The notes below the pieces were generated by a model. The model did not search any database, was not told where the DNA came from, and saw only the letters and a list, made by a program, of their open reading frames with translations. A program made the translations under genes and the position numbers. A stretch of 64,000 nt of DNA from Hwanghaeella sp964350445 (lineage in GTDB: Bacteria > Pseudomonadota > Alphaproteobacteria > UBA8366 > Aestuariispiraceae). This document shows, one piece after another, positions 62,132 through 64,000 of the stretch (positions are counted from its first letter, which is position 1; every line of letters begins with the position of its first letter). The stretch lies in assembly GCA_964350445.1 (NCBI GenBank), contig CAYGKA010000007.1, forward strand, positions 56,954 to 120,953, given 5' to 3'.

Positions 62132-62911
62132 ATGAGTGACGCCAGCCAAAAGGCCGCGCTCGCCGCCATCGACGGCAGCCGGATGATCGCCGTCGGCAGC
62201 GGCAAGGGCGGCGTCGGCAAGACCTGGTTCTCCATCACGCTCAGCCATTGCCTTGCGCATCTCGGCAAGAAGACGCTGCTGTTCGACGGCGATCTTGGCT
62301 TGGCCAATGTGGATATCCAGTTGGGCCTGATGCCGAAGCACGATATCGGCGAGGTCGCTGCCGGCAAGGCATCGCTGAAGAGTGTGACCACCCATTACGA
62401 CGCCGGCGGGTTCGATATCCTGGCCGGACGGTCGGGGGGCGGCGCGCTGGCGACCCTGGCGCCGCCGCGCCTATTGCGCATACGGCAGGAACTATCGGAC
62501 TACTCGAAGAATTTTGATGCCGTGGTGCTGGATCTCGGCGCCGGTGTCGACCGCACGGTCCAGATCCTGGCCGCCCCCGCGCATATCTGCTTGCTGGTCG
62601 TCAATGACGAACCAACCAGCCTGACGGATGCCTACGCCTTCATAAAACTCGCCCATCAGGCCGGGACGCACGCGAATATCCAGATCGTCGTCAATATGGC
62701 CGACAACCCTGCTGCCGGTAAGAAGACATACGAGACCTTGTCCAAAGCGTGCACGAACTTCCTGAAATTCACGCCCCCATTGGCCGGGGTCATCCGCCAA
62801 GACAACAAGGTGCGGGAGAGCATCCGCGCGCAATTGCCGCTGATGACGCGCTCTCCCAACAGTGCAGCGGCCTCGGACGTGGAAGCGATTGCCGCCAGGA
62901 TCGAGTTGTAA
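62132..62911 (+). CDS. flhG: FlhG/FleN-like MinD-family ATPase
   Basis: A protein of 259 residues with a deviant Walker A GKGGVGKTWFSI, a switch LFDGDLGLANVDIQLG and the hydrophobic VVLDLGAGVD. It pairs with FlhF to limit flagellar number. The C-terminal membrane-targeting helix of MinD is short here (SDVEAIAARIEL). GAGAGGG precedes the ATG. Confidence 0.92.
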   Translation: MSDASQKAALAAIDGSRMIAVGSGKGGVGKTWFSITLSHCLAHLGKKTLLFDGDLGLANVDIQLGLMPKHDIGEVAAGKASLKSVTTHYDAGGFDILAGRSGGGALATLAPPRLLRIRQELSDYSKNFDAVVLDLGAGVDRTVQILAAPAHICLLVVNDEPTSLTDAYAFIKLAHQAGTHANIQIVVNMADNPAAGKKTYETLSKACTNFLKFTPPLAGVIRQDNKVRESIRAQLPLMTRSPNSAAASDVEAIAARIEL

Positions 62912-62958
62912 GACCGCCGTTTTTCGCCATCGGCAAAAGCGGATAGGGTAACCGGACC

Positions 62959-63740
62959 ATGAATACGTCCATCGACCTACCGCCCAGCGGACCGGGAAAG
63001 CCGTCCCAGCCGGCATCTTCCGGCCAATCCCAAACGCCTGCGTCCGTCGTGCGTGCCGATGCCGGCGTTACCCAAGCCCTTGCCCGGGGCGCGGCAATTC
63101 AGGGGACGGTCACCGGGTCTCCGGCGTCCGGCCAGATCACCGTCCAAACCCCCGCCGGAACGGTGACCGTGCAGACCGCAACGGAAGTGCCGGTCACCAG
63201 CCAGGTCGCTCTCCAGCCCGGCACGGGCGATGGGCAAATCCGCCTCTCCCTCACGACACTGGCAAGGCCGGAACAAACCCCGTCGCCGGACCGCCCACCG
63301 GCCGTCGTCACGACCTTGACCCAGGGCGCCCGGGTGACAGCGACCGCGGTCAATCCCCCTGCCGCGCAGCCGCAGCCTGCCTCTTCAACCGCCACGGCAC
63401 CGCCGCCCTCGCCGCAACCAACGACGCAATCACCACCGCAGCAAACGGCCCCGCCGACAGCGCAACCTTCNNNNNNNNNNCCTGTCCCACAAGCAATGTC
63501 GCAGCAGGCCTCATCACCACCTGTGCCCCAGCCCGCACCTTCACCGTCGCCGCCGGCGCAACAGCCGGCAGCATCTCCGCCTGCTGCACCAACCCAACAG
63601 GCCGCGCCTACGCCTCCAACCGCATCTTCTCCGTCGCCGCCGGCGCAACAGTCCACACCACCTGCACCCGCCGCACCACCGCAACAGGCTGCGCCTCCGC
63701 CTGCGCCCCAAACGGCATCCTCTTCGCCACCGCCGGCTGT
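62959..63740 (+). CDS. Proline-rich flagellar protein (FliK-like), incomplete at an assembly gap
   Basis: From the ATG at 62959 the protein shows an N-terminal domain (about 30-110) with short beta repeats (IQGTVTGSPASGQITVQTPA, TEVPVTSQVALQPG), then a Pro/Gln/Ala-rich stretch. Similar repeats occur near the N-terminus of some alphaproteobacterial FliK-like proteins, and the position after flhG fits, but this is a weak assignment. Ten Ns (63471-63480) break the gene. The frame is kept after the gap as written, but true gap length is unknown, and beyond 63740 the sequence is an inverted copy, so the C-terminus is missing. Confidence 0.55.
63471..63480. other. Assembly gap (10 Ns)
   Basis: Ten consecutive Ns inside a repetitive proline-codon region. 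The number is probably a placeholder. Confidence 0.98.
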
Positions 63741-64000
63741 TGCGCCGGCGGTGGCGAAGAGGATGCCGTTTGGGGCGCAGGCGGAGGCGCAGACTGTTGC
63801 GGTGGTGCGGCGGGTGCAGGTGGTGTGGACTGCTGCGCCGGCAGCGACGGGGAAGATCCGGTTGGAGGCGTAGGCGCGGCCTGTTGGGTTGGTGCAGCGG
63901 GCGGAGATGCTGCCGGCTGTTGCGCCGGTGGTGGCGGTGAAGGTGCGGGCTGGGGCACAGGTGGTGATGAGGCCTGCTGCGACGTTGCTTGTGGGACAGG
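63481..64000. repeat. 520-base inverted repeat, likely assembly artefact
   Basis: The two arms are near-perfect reverse complements around a centre at 63740/63741 (six-base loop TGTTGC flanked by CGCCGGC and its complement). Base 63481 mirrors base 64000, so the repeat fills exactly the space from the gap to the window end. A few mismatches occur, for example near 63497. The open frames on both strands after 63740 are mirror images of the proline-rich gene. Confidence 0.9.

Noticed and set aside
63608..63958. Proline-rich protein on the minus strand
   Set aside because: It is the mirror image of the plus-strand proline-rich gene in the inverted repeat and so an assembly by-product.

Overview
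The window looks like a chromosomal segment of a GC-rich, probably marine alphaproteobacterium of the Rhodospirillales type. The main pointers are a permuted two-piece tmRNA, an SspB of the alphaproteobacterial kind, a DksA with a C-T-S-A pattern in place of the zinc cysteines, the Caulobacter-type flagellar regulators FliX, FlbD, FlaF, FlbT and SciP, and a TRAP transporter with a DctB/DctD pair. No taxonomic marker such as rRNA is present, so the genus is not assigned.

Layout. Positions 1-295 hold the 5' part of thyA (minus). 453-5440 is a divergon: a Cys-rich HTH regulator and an MFS transporter run leftward, while a Rieske-fusion protein and a nitronate monooxygenase run rightward. The short gap between them carries two TTTCGAAA palindromes. 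5477-6627 holds ssrA (tmRNA) next to sspB. 6812-12441 is housekeeping and accessory: class I fumarase, a TauD-like dioxygenase, a 78-residue helical protein, a lipoprotein and a Tat-exported PhoD phosphatase. A chimeric gene remnant lies at 10649-10801. 12672-18144 has dksA and fliX leftward, then flgI, flgJ, flgN and flgK rightward.

18222-32672 is a sugar-modification island (oxidoreductase, DMSP-lyase-like cupin, aminotransferase, epimerase, SpsF-type nucleotidyltransferase, GNAT, methyltransferase, formyltransferase, PP-loop amidotransferase, asparagine synthase-like protein, Maf-type DUF115 protein and a TPR/GT41-like transferase). It leads directly into two flagellin genes (32871-35197). 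flgL, flaF, a second formyltransferase gene and flbT follow. The arrangement strongly suggests flagellin glycosylation. No NeuB-type synthase is in the window.

38797-45523 is a C4-dicarboxylate-type TRAP system (dctM, dctQ, dctP) with its two-component regulators dctD and dctB and a good sigma-54 promoter. 46373-63470 is a second flagellar block: flaG-like, fliK, flgD, flgE, sciP, fliF, fliG, fliH, fliN, a motA-like gene, flbD, flhA, flhF, flhG and a proline-rich FliK-like gene. GG-N10-GC sigma-54 promoters precede flgI, flgK, flgL and fliK and fit activation by FlbD. A weaker one precedes flagellin 1. Flagellin 2 has no such site but has a hairpin-rich leader.

The last 530 bases are an assembly problem: ten Ns, then a 520-base near-perfect inverted repeat that runs from the gap exactly to the window end.
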